DNA of 64,000 nt from contig JAUJOZ010000020.1 in NCBI GenBank assembly GCA_030447415.1, forward strand, positions 1-64,000, written 5' to 3'. The stretch is from Thermomicrobiales bacterium. Its GTDB lineage: Bacteria; Chloroflexota; Chloroflexia; Thermomicrobiales; UBA6265. Under the pieces are notes generated by a model. It saw only the letters and a list, made by a program, of their open reading frames with translations, was not told the origin of the DNA and did no database searches. The translations under genes were made by a program, and so were the position numbers. Positions 28,095-37,741 of the stretch are shown in pieces (position 1 is the first letter of the stretch; each line of letters begins with the position of its first letter).

Positions 28095-29350
28095 CCGTGC
28101 ATACCATCCGGGTCACAGCTGCACCGCCGTTCGTCGCTCCCGCGACCTTTCGGGAGTGGCGAGAGCGCCTCCGAAGTCACGGCGTCCTGCCGGTGGTCGC
28201 CGTCGCCGGTTCACGGGGGAAAACAACCGTGGTCCGGCTGCTCGATGCCATCTATCGGTCCGCCGGACTCCGCACCGCGACCTGGACCAACCTCGGCGTC
28301 GAGATCAACGGTCGCCGTCAGCATGGGGAGCTTCACCCCTGGACGCGGGCGCTCACCCGACTCACCGAGGGCGCTGTTGACATCGCTGTACAGGAGCTGG
28401 ACTGGGCGACCGTTCACGCAGTCGGCCTGCCCGAGGCCATCTATCCGGTCGTGGTCGTTACCAACGTCTGCGTCAATAACGAGGCCTGCCTCGCCCAGCC
28501 TGAGACGCAGCGGGCACTCCGCGCCATGCCATCGATCCTGGCCGCCGCGCGGCGCGACGGAACGCTCGTGCTAAGCGGCGAGGATTACGCGGCCGGAGGC
28601 GCCGAGGTGGAGCGGGCAGTTCCGACAATCCTCGTGGCGCCAAGCGCGGACGCACCTCTCGTTCGCGCGCATCTCGATCGTGGAGGGACTGCCGCTTGGC
28701 TCAGCGCGGACGACCTTCGCGTAGGGACGAACACTCGTGCCGTGTCGCTCGGGACCTCGGCTGATATGAGCTTCGCGCTCCACGGTGCGGCCGGGTTCCA
28801 GATTCAAAACGGCCTGGTTGCCGCGGCGGTGGCCCACGCCTGTGGGCTGCCGGTCACGACCGCCTCGGAGATCCTTCGTGAGTTTAGCGCGCCGGCGCTG
28901 ATGCTCGGCTCATTCAACGTCGTCCGCCTTGGTGAGGCAGTCGCCATTGTCGATCGAGCGTCGCCGCCTTGGTTTCTCCGTCCGTCCCTCCGTTCGGTGG
29001 CTCACCTTCCTCGCGGGCGCCTTGTCACCGTGATCGGTCGGTCAGCCGCCGTGGCACCACACGATTTGCCAGAGGTCGGTCGACTTCTCGGCCGAGCAAG
29101 CGACGCGCTGATCATGCACTCGGAGGCCGTCGAGCCGGATCGCGCCGCCGCGTTTCGGCGTGGCGTCGCATTGAATGACGTGCCACCGATCGTGATTCAT
29201 GTGCCGACCGAGCGGCAGGCGATCAACCGCGCGCTGAAAACGGTTCGGCGAACGGACGTCATCTTCATCTTGGCGGACGACGCACTGAGCGTCCTCCGCA
29301 CCCTGGAGCGGGCAAGAGCAGCCTCGCCGGCGGTGCAGCGGACGGCCTAG
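28091..29350 (+). CDS. Mur-ligase-family protein of unknown substrate
   Basis: This encodes 419 residues. A P-loop GSRGKTTVVRLLDA lies near residues 40-53, followed by an alternating strand-helix ATPase domain and, from about residue 275, a Rossmann-like C-terminal domain, as in MurC-F, FolC, CapB/PgsB and cyanophycin synthetase. It lacks the N-terminal UDP-substrate domain of MurD-F and is shorter. The phrase TWTNLGVEINGR after the P-loop resembles the CapB branch, but I cannot name a substrate. It is last in the glmS operon and overlaps rdgB, so a cell-envelope or polyglutamate role is a guess. Confidence 0.7.
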   Translation: MTVHTIRVTAAPPFVAPATFREWRERLRSHGVLPVVAVAGSRGKTTVVRLLDAIYRSAGLRTATWTNLGVEINGRRQHGELHPWTRALTRLTEGAVDIAVQELDWATVHAVGLPEAIYPVVVVTNVCVNNEACLAQPETQRALRAMPSILAAARRDGTLVLSGEDYAAGGAEVERAVPTILVAPSADAPLVRAHLDRGGTAAWLSADDLRVGTNTRAVSLGTSADMSFALHGAAGFQIQNGLVAAAVAHACGLPVTTASEILREFSAPALMLGSFNVVRLGEAVAIVDRASPPWFLRPSLRSVAHLPRGRLVTVIGRSAAVAPHDLPEVGRLLGRASDALIMHSEAVEPDRAAAFRRGVALNDVPPIVIHVPTERQAINRALKTVRRTDVIFILADDALSVLRTLERARAASPAVQRTA

Positions 29351-29414
29351 TCTCTCCACTCAAGCGTGGAAGTTCGGCGGCGGTCTGGCAGGTCAGTCAA
29401 GCGGGGGCAGGGAA

Positions 29415-31091
29415 ATGGAAGCGCCGAGCAACGCGTCGGTTGCCGACAGCCTCGACCGCTACGCCCTCCTGCTCGAGCTGTCCGGGGAGAGCCCCTTCCG
29501 CGTCCGGGCGTATCAGCGGGCGGCGGAGGCGCTCCGCTCGCTTGTCGAACCTCTTGCGCGCCTCCGCGACCAGAACCGGCTCGACGAGATTCCTGGTGTC
29601 GGCCGCGGGATCACAGCGGCCGTCAACGAACTGCTTGACACCGGTACGTACCGGCCGCTGGACGAGCTTCAGAGCCGGCTCCCAATGTCGCTGCTCGACC
29701 TGCTTCGCGTTCCCGGCGTCGGCACCAAGACGGCGACGCGCCTGTATCAAGAGCTCGGGGTGGCCGACCTACCGGCGCTCGAAGCCGCCGTCGCCGATGG
29801 GCGACTCCGGGCGCTGAGCGGAATGGGCAAGGCAACAGAAGCTCGAATTCAGGTTGGCCTCGCGTCCCTCAAGCGGCGCACCGGGCGCATTCGCATTGGG
29901 ACTGCCCTGCCAATGGGCCGCGCCATCGTCGCGGCCGTGGAAGCGCTCCTACCCGGCGCGGAAGCGAGCCTCGCAGGAAGCGTGCGCCGGATGGACGAGA
30001 CGGTGGCCGACGTGGACGTGGTTGTCGCCGCCGTCGATCCGGCGGACTGCCTCTCGGCCGTGGCCCAGCTTCCCCAGATTGCCCGCGTCATCCAGCACCG
30101 CGACGGCCATCTCCGGGCCGAGCTGGCAGCCGGCCTTCCCCTTGATGTCTTCGTAGTGCCGCGGGACGTCTTTGGAACCGAGCTGGTCCGTGCCACTGGC
30201 TCCGGAGCCCACCTGGCCCAGTTGAACCACCCGCTCCTGGAGGCCCCGAGCGAAGACGAGGTGTACGCGGCGATGGGTTTGCCCCTCATCCCGCCGGAGT
30301 TACGCAACGGCGAGGACGAGCTTGCCTGGGCGAGTTCGGGTCGGTTGGCCAAACTCGTGCGCGCTGACGACGTCCGCGGCGAGTTCCACGCGCACACCAC
30401 CTGGAGCGACGGGACCGGGTCGATTGCCCAGATGGCGACAGCGGCCCGCGCCTGCGGTTACGATTTTCTCGGCATATCCGACCATACGCGCAGCCTCGGC
30501 GTGGCCAACGGGCTCGACGAAACCCGTCTACGGGAGCAGCGGCGAGACATTGACCTCGCCACCGGGGCCGGCGGCATTCGCCTGTTCCGAAGCGCCGAGG
30601 TCGAGGTCGCGCGTGACGGCCGCTTAGACTTCGACGACGCCACCCTCGCCTCGCTCGACATCGTCATCGCCTCGCTCCACGTCGGCCTGCGGCAACCACG
30701 GGCCGAGCTGACAAGCCGTCTGCTCCAGGTGCTCCGCAACCCACACGTCGACGTGATCGCCCACCCCAGTGGCCGCCTGATCGAGCAGAGAGAAGGTGGG
30801 GATTTCGATTGGGACGTCGTGTTCGCTGCTGCCGCCGAATCGGGAACAGCGCTGGAGATCAACGCCGACCCCGCGCGGCTCGACCTTCCCGCCGACCTCG
30901 CACGCCGGGCGCTCGATGCTGGCTGCCTCCTCACGATCAACGGCGACGCGCATCACCCGGATGGCATCGGCCGCCTCGAATACGGCATCGCCGTCGCCCG
31001 CCGGGCCGGCGCTATCCCGGAGCAGATCCTCAATTGCTGGTCTGTTGAACAAATCGAGGCCTGGCTTGCCAACCGCGGTGGCCAGACCTGA
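29415..31091 (+). CDS. polX: family X DNA polymerase with PHP domain (PolX)
   Basis: This encodes 558 residues. The helix-hairpin-helix motifs are IPGVGRGI and VPGVGTKTA in the first 120 residues. The polymerase palm has GSVRRMDETVADVDVVVA, with two catalytic Asp, near residue 200. The PHP domain starts at FHAHTTWSDG near residue 323, with HTRS, HVGLRQ, HPSGRL and NGDAHHPD metal-binding segments. Such enzymes fill gaps in base-excision repair and carry 3'-5' exonuclease activity. It is not part of the glmS operon by overlap (gap 64 bases). Confidence 0.95.
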   Translation: MEAPSNASVADSLDRYALLLELSGESPFRVRAYQRAAEALRSLVEPLARLRDQNRLDEIPGVGRGITAAVNELLDTGTYRPLDELQSRLPMSLLDLLRVPGVGTKTATRLYQELGVADLPALEAAVADGRLRALSGMGKATEARIQVGLASLKRRTGRIRIGTALPMGRAIVAAVEALLPGAEASLAGSVRRMDETVADVDVVVAAVDPADCLSAVAQLPQIARVIQHRDGHLRAELAAGLPLDVFVVPRDVFGTELVRATGSGAHLAQLNHPLLEAPSEDEVYAAMGLPLIPPELRNGEDELAWASSGRLAKLVRADDVRGEFHAHTTWSDGTGSIAQMATAARACGYDFLGISDHTRSLGVANGLDETRLREQRRDIDLATGAGGIRLFRSAEVEVARDGRLDFDDATLASLDIVIASLHVGLRQPRAELTSRLLQVLRNPHVDVIAHPSGRLIEQREGGDFDWDVVFAAAAESGTALEINADPARLDLPADLARRALDAGCLLTINGDAHHPDGIGRLEYGIAVARRAGAIPEQILNCWSVEQIEAWLANRGGQT

Positions 31092-31237
31092 GCCGAGCCA
31101 CCCCGCGGCGCTTTCTGAGCCCTCGGCCGATTCTTTCGCCCGCTCCCCGGTGACGCGGCAAGGGACGGGACACCCCTTAGCGTCGAGGTTTTTACCGAGC
31201 CGCATAAGCACGCCGGCACTGGTAGCCATCCCCGGCA

Positions 31238-34200
31238 TCAGGAGGCCAGGCGCGGCTCGTCCACGGCCACCCCGTCTCGGCCGAGGACGACGCGCAGCTC
31301 GTCGGCAAGCGCGTCCGTCCACTCCACGCGGCGCGCGCGACTCCGCAATGCCACCTCGGCGCCCTGCCGCCGGACGTGAAGGACCACCACATCCTCGCCC
31401 TCATGACGGCGAAGGATTGCGTCAACTTCCTGCATCAGGCGGATGTCGGTCCAGACGTCCGACGACGTCGGCAAGCGAAGGTGCAATACCCGACTCGGGC
31501 TGGCTGCGACGGCGGGCGCAACATCGACGCTGGCGGTTTCGCAAACCAGCTGGAGTTGCTCACCCCGCCGCTCGATCTTCGCCACGACCTCCAGGATCGC
31601 GTCAGGTTGCCAAAGGTCGGCGAAGCGCTCGTAGCAGTCGGGGAAGACCACCAACTCGATCGTACCGGTTAGGTCCTCAAACTCGATGATCGCCATCGTC
31701 CGGTTGGTCTTGGTCGTGATCCGTCGCACGCCCGTCACCATACCAATCAGCTTGACCTTCTCGTTCGGCGTTCGATCATCCAGTTCCACGATCTGGACGG
31801 TCCCCTGTCGCACGCCGGCGCCCATCACCTCCGACAGGGGGTGCGCGCTGAGGTAGAGCCCGAGAAGCTCCTTCTCCCAGGCAAGCAGATCCTTACGAGG
31901 GACCTCCGGCACGCCCGGCAGGGCGTTTGCGCGCGCTGGAAGCGGCGCCGTCTGAGCGACCTCGAAGAGGCCAATCTGGCCCCGCGCCTTCGCCCGCTGC
32001 CGCTGCTGTCCCGCGGCGATGCCGTGCTCCAGTCGGGCGAGCACCGCGGAGCGCGGCCCAAACCCGTCGAGAGCGCCGCACTTCGCGAGCGACTCAGCGA
32101 CTCGACGGTTCACCACGGACCAGTCGACCGCGTCGCAGAACCCCTCCAAATCGGCGAATCGGCCACCGGGTTGTGCGGCGCGGGCGGCGAGCACCGCGCG
32201 GACCGCCCCCTCGCCGGCATTCTTGACCGCGGCGAGACCGAAGCGCACGCCCTTTCGACCGTCGCTCACCGACTCCACCGCGAACTCTAAGTCGCTCGCG
32301 TTCACGTCGGGCGGGAGGACCGGAATACCAACGCGCCGGCACTCCACGATGTTAAAGACGATCTTGTGGGTGTTCCCGATCTCGGTGGAGAGCAGGGCCG
32401 CCATGAACTCGACCGGGAAGTTCGCCTTGAGATAGGCCGTCTGGGCCGCGATGACGGCGTAGGCCGCACTGTGCGCCTTGTTGAAGCCATAGCCCGCGAA
32501 GCGCTCGATGACGTCGAAGGTCTCGCCCGCGAGCCCTTTGGCAACGCCGTGCTCGACACAGCCGGCGACGAAGCGGTCGCGGTACTTCGCCATCTCCTCG
32601 GGCAGCTTCTTGCCCATCGCTTTTCGCAGACCGTCCCCCTCCGCCATGGAGAAGCCGGCGAGGACGTTGGCGATGCGGATGATCTGTTCCTGATAGAGCG
32701 CCACCCCGTACGTCTCGGCCAGGATCGGTTCCATCTCCGGGTGCATGTAGGCAATAGCGGTCCGGCCGTGCTTGCGGGCGATGTAGTCGGGCGCCATCTC
32801 CATTGGTCCCGGCCGGATCAGGGCCATAAGGGCGATCAAATCCTCGAAGCAGGCCGGTGCGACGTCAACGGTCATCCGAGTCGTCATCCCGCCTTCTAGC
32901 TGGAAGACTCCAACCGTTTCACCTCGAGAGAGGAGTTCGTAACTCTTGGCGTCATCCAACGGGATTGTCTCAAGGGATATGTTGTTGCCGGATGCCTGCA
33001 CCAGGGCCACGGCCTTGCCTAGCACCGTAAGCGTCCTTAACCCAAGAAAATCCATCTTGAGCAGGCCGAGCGCTTCAAGCTGGCCCATCGGGTACTGGGT
33101 GGTAATTTCGCCCTCGCTCTTGCCCCCCGCCCGCTGCAGCGGCACATGGTCGACCAACGGGTCGCGTGAGATCACCACCCCCGCTGCGTGAGTCGAGGCG
33201 TGCCGCGCGATCCCCTCCACCTTGCGAGCCGCGTCCAGCAACTCGCGGACGTCCGGGTCGCCGTCGTAGAGTGTTTTCAACTCCGGCACCCGCCCGAGCG
33301 CCCCCTCAATCGTGATCCCGGGACCCACTGGAATGAGCTTCGCGACACGATCGGTGTCAGCGAAGCTGCGGCCCATCGCCCGACCCACGTCGCGCACGGA
33401 CGCTTTCGCCGCCAACGTGCCAAACGTCACGATCTGGGCTACGCGCTCGTCGCCGTATTTACGGACGACGTACTCAATGACCTCGCTCCGCCGGTCGTCG
33501 GCGAAGTCGATGTCGATGTCGGGCATGGAGATTCGGGACGGGTTGAGGAAGCGCTCAAAGATCAGATCGTACTTCAGTGGATCGAGAGCAGTAATGTCGA
33601 GCGCGTACGTCACGATGCTCCCGGCGGCTGACCCTCGACCCGGCCCAACGAGGATGCCATTGTCCCTGGCGAACCGAACGAAGTCCCAAACGACGAGGAA
33701 GTAGTTGGTGAAGCCCATCGACGCAATGACGCTCAGCTCGTAGGCGAGCCGCTCGCCGACGGCGCCCTCCTCGTGGCCGTACTTGCGACGCACGCCCTCA
33801 CGGCAGAGTTCCTCCAGGTACGTCTCAGGCGTGCGCCCCGCGGGAACGTCGAAGGCCGGCAGGTGGTAGCCCTTGAAGCCGAGATCAAGGGAGCACATCT
33901 CGGCGATGCGGATCGTGTTTGAGAGCGCTTCCGGTACCTCCCCGAAGACCCGCACCATCTCCTCGGGTCCTTTGAAGTACAGCTGGTCACTATCCGACTT
34001 CAGCCGCTTGGGGTCGCTCAGCGTGGTGTTCGTCTGCACGCATACCAAGAGTTCCTGCGCCGCGGCGTCCTCTTGGTTGCAATAGTGAACGTCGTTGGTG
34101 GCGACCACCGGTAAGCCAAGCTCGCGCGCGAGCGGGATGAGCTGGCGGTTCATCTCGATCTGGTCGCGTATGCCGTGGTCCTGAATCTCAATGAAGAAGC

Positions 34201-34696
34201 GGTCGGGACCAAAGATCTCCGCCAATTTGCCGGCATAGTCGCGGGCGACTCCTGGGCGACCGTGGAGGAAGTTGTTCGCCACCGGACCGCCCAAACACGC
34301 CGAGGTCGCCACGATCCCATCGTGGTGCTCCTGCAACATGTCGAGGTCGACGCGCGGCCGGTAGTAGTAGCCTTCAAGGCTCGCGCGCGACGTGAGCTTC
34401 AGGAGGTTTCGATAGCCGACCTCATTCTCTGCAAGCAGCAGGAGGTGGTATGACTTGCGCTCCCGAGCCTTGACGCTCCCTTCCGCGAGGTAGGCCTCGA
34501 CACCGACGATCGGGTGGAGGCCGGCTTTCGACGCCGCCTTGTACCAGTCCATCGCGGCGTACATGACCCCGTGGTCGGTGACGGCGACGTGCTGGATACC
34601 CTTCTCCCGTGCCCTTTTTACGTACTCATCGATGCGGCCCATGCCGTCGAGCAGCGAGAACTCGGTGTGCAGGTGAAGGTGCGCGAACTCCGCCAC
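31238..34696 (-). CDS. dnaE: DNA polymerase III alpha subunit
   Basis: This encodes 1152 residues. The PHP domain begins HLHLHTEFSLLDG. The polymerase catalytic PDIDIDFADDRR is near residue 395, and KIPVGPG-type and FGYNKAHS blocks are conserved. An OB-fold is near residue 985 (VTGVRRITTKTNR). It is the replicative polymerase unless a second copy exists. GTG 34696 follows GGAGG by 7 bases. The promoter region holds a copy of the TGTACGTAC motif found before yedK, so damage regulation is possible. Confidence 0.97.
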   Translation of the reverse strand: MAEFAHLHLHTEFSLLDGMGRIDEYVKRAREKGIQHVAVTDHGVMYAAMDWYKAASKAGLHPIVGVEAYLAEGSVKARERKSYHLLLLAENEVGYRNLLKLTSRASLEGYYYRPRVDLDMLQEHHDGIVATSACLGGPVANNFLHGRPGVARDYAGKLAEIFGPDRFFIEIQDHGIRDQIEMNRQLIPLARELGLPVVATNDVHYCNQEDAAAQELLVCVQTNTTLSDPKRLKSDSDQLYFKGPEEMVRVFGEVPEALSNTIRIAEMCSLDLGFKGYHLPAFDVPAGRTPETYLEELCREGVRRKYGHEEGAVGERLAYELSVIASMGFTNYFLVVWDFVRFARDNGILVGPGRGSAAGSIVTYALDITALDPLKYDLIFERFLNPSRISMPDIDIDFADDRRSEVIEYVVRKYGDERVAQIVTFGTLAAKASVRDVGRAMGRSFADTDRVAKLIPVGPGITIEGALGRVPELKTLYDGDPDVRELLDAARKVEGIARHASTHAAGVVISRDPLVDHVPLQRAGGKSEGEITTQYPMGQLEALGLLKMDFLGLRTLTVLGKAVALVQASGNNISLETIPLDDAKSYELLSRGETVGVFQLEGGMTTRMTVDVAPACFEDLIALMALIRPGPMEMAPDYIARKHGRTAIAYMHPEMEPILAETYGVALYQEQIIRIANVLAGFSMAEGDGLRKAMGKKLPEEMAKYRDRFVAGCVEHGVAKGLAGETFDVIERFAGYGFNKAHSAAYAVIAAQTAYLKANFPVEFMAALLSTEIGNTHKIVFNIVECRRVGIPVLPPDVNASDLEFAVESVSDGRKGVRFGLAAVKNAGEGAVRAVLAARAAQPGGRFADLEGFCDAVDWSVVNRRVAESLAKCGALDGFGPRSAVLARLEHGIAAGQQRQRAKARGQIGLFEVAQTAPLPARANALPGVPEVPRKDLLAWEKELLGLYLSAHPLSEVMGAGVRQGTVQIVELDDRTPNEKVKLIGMVTGVRRITTKTNRTMAIIEFEDLTGTIELVVFPDCYERFADLWQPDAILEVVAKIERRGEQLQLVCETASVDVAPAVAASPSRVLHLRLPTSSDVWTDIRLMQEVDAILRRHEGEDVVVLHVRRQGAEVALRSRARRVEWTDALADELRVVLGRDGVAVDEPRLAS

Positions 34697-35239
34697 AATC
34701 GAGCCTCCGCCGGAGAGACAGCTGAGCCGGCTCCGGTTACCACCGGGACCGACTCAGGAGGGTCGGCGAGGACAACCCTCACCGTATGTACGTACAGTAC
34801 CACGCGCGGGGGACGGCGCGATGTTGAACGACGGTCGCGAGGTCGCGCGGCCAATTCTCGACCGGAAGGCGACTCCGCCGGTTGCGGGCAGGTCGGAGCT
34901 GAATTATGGGCGGTGTTTCCAGGCCCGCGGGCGCATCGCTAACGCCTTCCGCCGCCATCGCGGGCGACCTGCCTGTGGGCGACGAGTGAGCTTCGAGCAG
35001 GCAGTCGACCCGCCCCTGCGTACCGCCCACCAGGGCATCTACCGCTCAGCGACGCTGCAATTAGTCGGCGCGCCGAACCATGAAACCTACCCGACTGAGT
35101 CGGATTGCTCGATCGCCGATCGGGCGGTAGCACGGGACTTCGCTGGCGTCTCGGCGGCGTGTCCGGGTCTCTGCCGCGGTTAGTGCGTCACGCCCTCAGG
35201 CCTCGCCCGATCCCGGCGCCGCGGTAGTCGAGCGAATCG
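34697..35239. other. intergenic region upstream of dnaE
   Basis: These 540 bases have no gene I can support; the frames are short with no family similarity. TGTACGTACAGTAC (34787-34800) is the notable item. No T-box or other riboswitch pattern was recognised. Confidence 0.35.
34787..34800 (-). promoter_or_regulatory. TGTACGTAC motif upstream of dnaE
   Basis: GTAC occurs three times in 14 bases. The core TGTACGTA matches the yedK and PIN-gene upstream motifs. A role as operator for a damage-response repressor is inference. Confidence 0.35.
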
Positions 35240-35728
35240 CTACGCGGCCACCCCCGAGAGGTCGCCGTTCGAGCGCGGTCGGAAAACGAAGCGCGCTTGC
35301 TCCGCCAGGAGGTGCAGCTGCTGCCGGAGCCGCTCCCGGTATTCAGCTGGCACTTCCTCGTTCTGAAGAACGTCCAGCACCTCGCCGATGACCGGCTCAT
35401 CCGAGAGCAAACTCGAGATGTCGCGCGGCAGGAATCCCGCGGCCGCCAGGAGCGCGTCGTGCTCCGGGCGCGCCAGGTCCAGCGCCTCGGCGAGCTTCTC
35501 GACCGCCTCACGCGTCGGCATGCGGGCCCCGCTTTCGAGGCGGCTCACATAGCTGTGGTCGAACTCTGCGCGCTCCGCGAGCTTGCTTTGTGACACCCGC
35601 CTCTGCTCTCGGAAGAGCTTGAGCTGCACTCCGAACTCCAACCCCATTCTCGCGCTGACGCTCACCGCTGGTCGCCCCTCTCGCCGCCGCCCGCCCGACA
35701 CGGCCCTACTGTGCCATTGAGTCAACAT
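35240..35728 (-). CDS. XRE-family transcriptional regulator
   Basis: This encodes 162 residues. The helix-turn-helix is SQSKLAERAEFDHSYVSRLES, preceded by LKLFREQRR, a standard XRE/Cro fold; the C-terminal half is helical and may sense or dimerise. ATG 35728 is chosen because GGAGAG lies 8 bases upstream, a few bases after the predicted transcription start. GTG 35665 with GAGAGGGG upstream would give a shorter protein starting next to the HTH domain. It stands alone between dnaE and folD, so its targets are unknown. Confidence 0.8.
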   Translation of the reverse strand: MLTQWHSRAVSGGRRREGRPAVSVSARMGLEFGVQLKLFREQRRVSQSKLAERAEFDHSYVSRLESGARMPTREAVEKLAEALDLARPEHDALLAAAGFLPRDISSLLSDEPVIGEVLDVLQNEEVPAEYRERLRQQLHLLAEQARFVFRPRSNGDLSGVAA

Positions 35729-36354
35729 GCGGGTGACTCTCCGGCATCAGTCTAACAGATGGTTGCCGAGCGGTCAAGCGGTTGTCCCCACTCTCCACAC
35801 CTCCTCCCGGTTGATGTCAAATCATCGGCGCCTATCGACATCGCTGGCTCCGGTGGGATTACGGGTGACGCTTAGCTGGCTTTATGATGTCGTTAATCTG
35901 GCTTAACCTGTGCGTGGATAGAGGTGTGGCGGTGCACTTGCCCACCGGCTCGGTCGCCCGGGGGCCACCACAGCGCTCAGGATGCGCTCTGCTATACTCG
36001 CCGCGTGGCTGATCATCCCCTCACAAAGCGACAGTACGGCCGGCGAATGCGATCCCTGCAACGCCGTGCCGGCTCGTCGCTCGCTGCACGAAGCGCAGAC
36101 CATGCGAGCAGGGTCATGGTCTTGTCACTGGCATCTCGAGAGGTAGCGCAGCGAACACGCCGGGGTGTGGCGGATGCACCGCCGACATTCTCAGTAAGCT
36201 CCGTCGCGGGATCATCTATCTGGAGCCCGGCAAACCCCCAGTCGTCAAGGCGCGGGGAGCCGGTAAGTATCGGCCTCTCCAGCGAGCATGCGCATCACGT
36301 TCGGACACTGGCCGGAGCGAGTACACCGTTGCCACGCCGGGACAACTTTGTTGG
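35729..36354. other. intergenic region between XRE regulator and folD
   Basis: The left part holds the regulator promoter. Two direct repeats, CTGGCTTTA and CTGGCTTAA, about 22 bases apart (35875-35910), could be an operator. A TATACT -10 element near 35992 points towards folD and would give a leader of about 350 bases. That leader is GC-rich and foldable but I recognise no known riboswitch or small RNA in it. Confidence 0.35.
35749..35777 (-). promoter_or_regulatory. promoter of the XRE regulator
   Basis: TTGACC (35772-35777) and TAGACT (35749-35754) on the minus strand are 17 bases apart, with transcription expected near 35742. Confidence 0.65.
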
Positions 36355-37269
36355 GTGCTCCGGAGGATGAGCGCCGCCATCCTAGGCGGCATGCCGATCG
36401 TTTCGCGGCTCCGCGTCGGCATTGAAGCCTCCATCGCCGACCTGGTCGCGCGCGGTGGCTCACCGCCGTCGTTGACCTCGCTCCTCGTCGGGCACAACCC
36501 GCCCGCGGAGGCTTACCGCGCTGCCATTGAGCGCAGCTTTCAGCGGCTAGGTATCGTCCACCGCGCGCGAGCGCTTCCGGCGAGGACGAGTCGGGACGAG
36601 CTCGTCGCCGAGCTCCGTCAACTCAACGGGGCCCGAGACGTGACCGGCGTCCTGGTCCTCATGCCGTTACCACCGCATCTTCACGCCGATCTGATCCTGG
36701 AGAATCTCTCGCCGCTGAAGGACGTCGACGGCATCACACCGACGAACGCCGGTCGCCTTCACCTTGGGCTCCCATCACTTCGCCCCAGCACCCCCCAAGG
36801 CGGACTTGAAGTGCTTGACCACTACAACATTCCTCTCGAAGGAAAGACGGCCGTCGTCGTCGGCCGCAGCAACGTCGTCGGTCGACCACTCGCCACGATG
36901 CTGACGCAACGCCACGCGACCGTCACCCTCTGCCACCGGCGCACCCGGGATCTGGCGTCCCACACGCGACGTGCCGATCTTGTCGCCATGGCGACCGGCG
37001 TCCCCGGTCTCCTCCGGGCTGATATGATCAATCCGACGGCGACCGTGCTCGACTTCGGGATCAGCGTCGTCCAAGGCAAGCTCGTCGGCGACGTGGACTT
37101 TGCGACCGTGAGCCAGGCCGCCGCCGCGGTGACGCCTGTACCCGGCGGCATTGGCCCGGTGACCACTCTCGTCCTCGCCCGCAACACGATCGCCGCCGGT
37201 TACGCAGCATTGAGTGGCGACCTCGACCATGTGGACCTCGCCGTCCACCACCTTGAAGCGCCGTATTGA
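36355..37269 (+). CDS. folD: FolD-like methylenetetrahydrofolate dehydrogenase, cyclohydrolase residues changed
   Basis: This encodes 304 residues. The folate domain and the NADP-binding domain (GRSNVVGRPLATML) align along the whole family, with TPVPGGIGPVT near the end. Two catalytic positions differ. The motif Tyr-x3-Lys, whose Lys drives the cyclohydrolase step, reads Y54-R-A-A-I58; and the usual V-Q-L-P-L-P reads V101-L-M-P-L-P, so the Gln is lost. The Asp of KDVDG (125) is kept. From family knowledge, dehydrogenase activity may remain while methenyl hydrolysis is impaired. The start may be GTG 36355 or ATG 36367; neither has an ideal ribosome site. Confidence 0.88.
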   Translation: MLRRMSAAILGGMPIVSRLRVGIEASIADLVARGGSPPSLTSLLVGHNPPAEAYRAAIERSFQRLGIVHRARALPARTSRDELVAELRQLNGARDVTGVLVLMPLPPHLHADLILENLSPLKDVDGITPTNAGRLHLGLPSLRPSTPQGGLEVLDHYNIPLEGKTAVVVGRSNVVGRPLATMLTQRHATVTLCHRRTRDLASHTRRADLVAMATGVPGLLRADMINPTATVLDFGISVVQGKLVGDVDFATVSQAAAAVTPVPGGIGPVTTLVLARNTIAAGYAALSGDLDHVDLAVHHLEAPY

Positions 37270-37416
37270 GAAGTAACCGGCCGGCGGCCGCGCCGCGACG
37301 GCATCGGTGCGTTCGGTCGCCACTCGCCTGACGATGAACTCCTGATGGGCTATGTCGTCCGCAGGCCATGGATCGGCCGGGCCTTTCCAACCACACCCGT
37401 TGCGCACGCGCTCCGG

Positions 37417-37445
37417 TGGACACTCCTAGACCCCCATGCTAGACT
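37417..37445 (+). promoter_or_regulatory. tRNA-Gln promoter
   Basis: TGGACA (37417-37422) and TAGACT (37440-37445) are 17 bases apart, and the tRNA begins 10 bases after the -10 element. Confidence 0.65.
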
Positions 37446-37455
37446 CCCGGCCGAT

Positions 37456-37529
37456 TGGGGAGTCGTCTAACGGTAGGACGCCTGACTCTGGATCAGGTAG
37501 TTGGGGTTCGAATCCCTGCTCCCCAGCCA
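37456..37529 (+). tRNA. tRNA-Gln (CTG)
   Basis: The full cloverleaf comprises acceptor TGGGGAG with CTCCCCA, anticodon loop CTCTGGA, T-arm with GTTCGAATC, and encoded CCA. The 3' 46 bases (37484-37529) recur at 53562-53607, so this gene is the intact, left att copy of an integrated element. Confidence 0.95.
37484..37529 (+). repeat. attL core (46-bp direct repeat within tRNA-Gln)
   Basis: The repeat runs from the last two bases of the 5' anticodon stem through CCA. It is identical over 46 bases to the copy at 53562-53607, with different sequence on both sides. Confidence 0.92.
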
Positions 37530-37599
37530 GCACAAACCCACGATCTGATGCGGAAAACGGGGGGAGCGGACTGTTGTCCTTCCGCCTTCCAGTCGTCTG

Positions 37600-37621
37600 T
37601 GACGGCAACGCTGACTGCAAC
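37600..37621 (+). repeat. integrase arm-type repeats, left end
   Basis: TGACGGCAAC (37600) and TGACTGCAAC (37612) have a 12-base pitch and start 71 bases after the att core. Matching pairs occur at 53437 and 53678. Confidence 0.65.
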
Positions 37622-37741
37622 GCAGCGACCGTGCGATTCTCGGTAGCGGGGGCGACGCCCTTCGGGGGCGTCGAGATCCTGTAGGACGCGCCGCCGGCGG
37701 CCGGCAACGCGACGTCCGCACCCAGCCTCCCGGTAACTGAG

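Noticed and set aside
37426..37707. Minus-strand frame with GFEPQLPDPES, also seen at 53389-53619
   Set aside because: Antisense of the tRNA-Gln sequence and its att copy. The resemblance between the two places is the att repeat, not a gene family.
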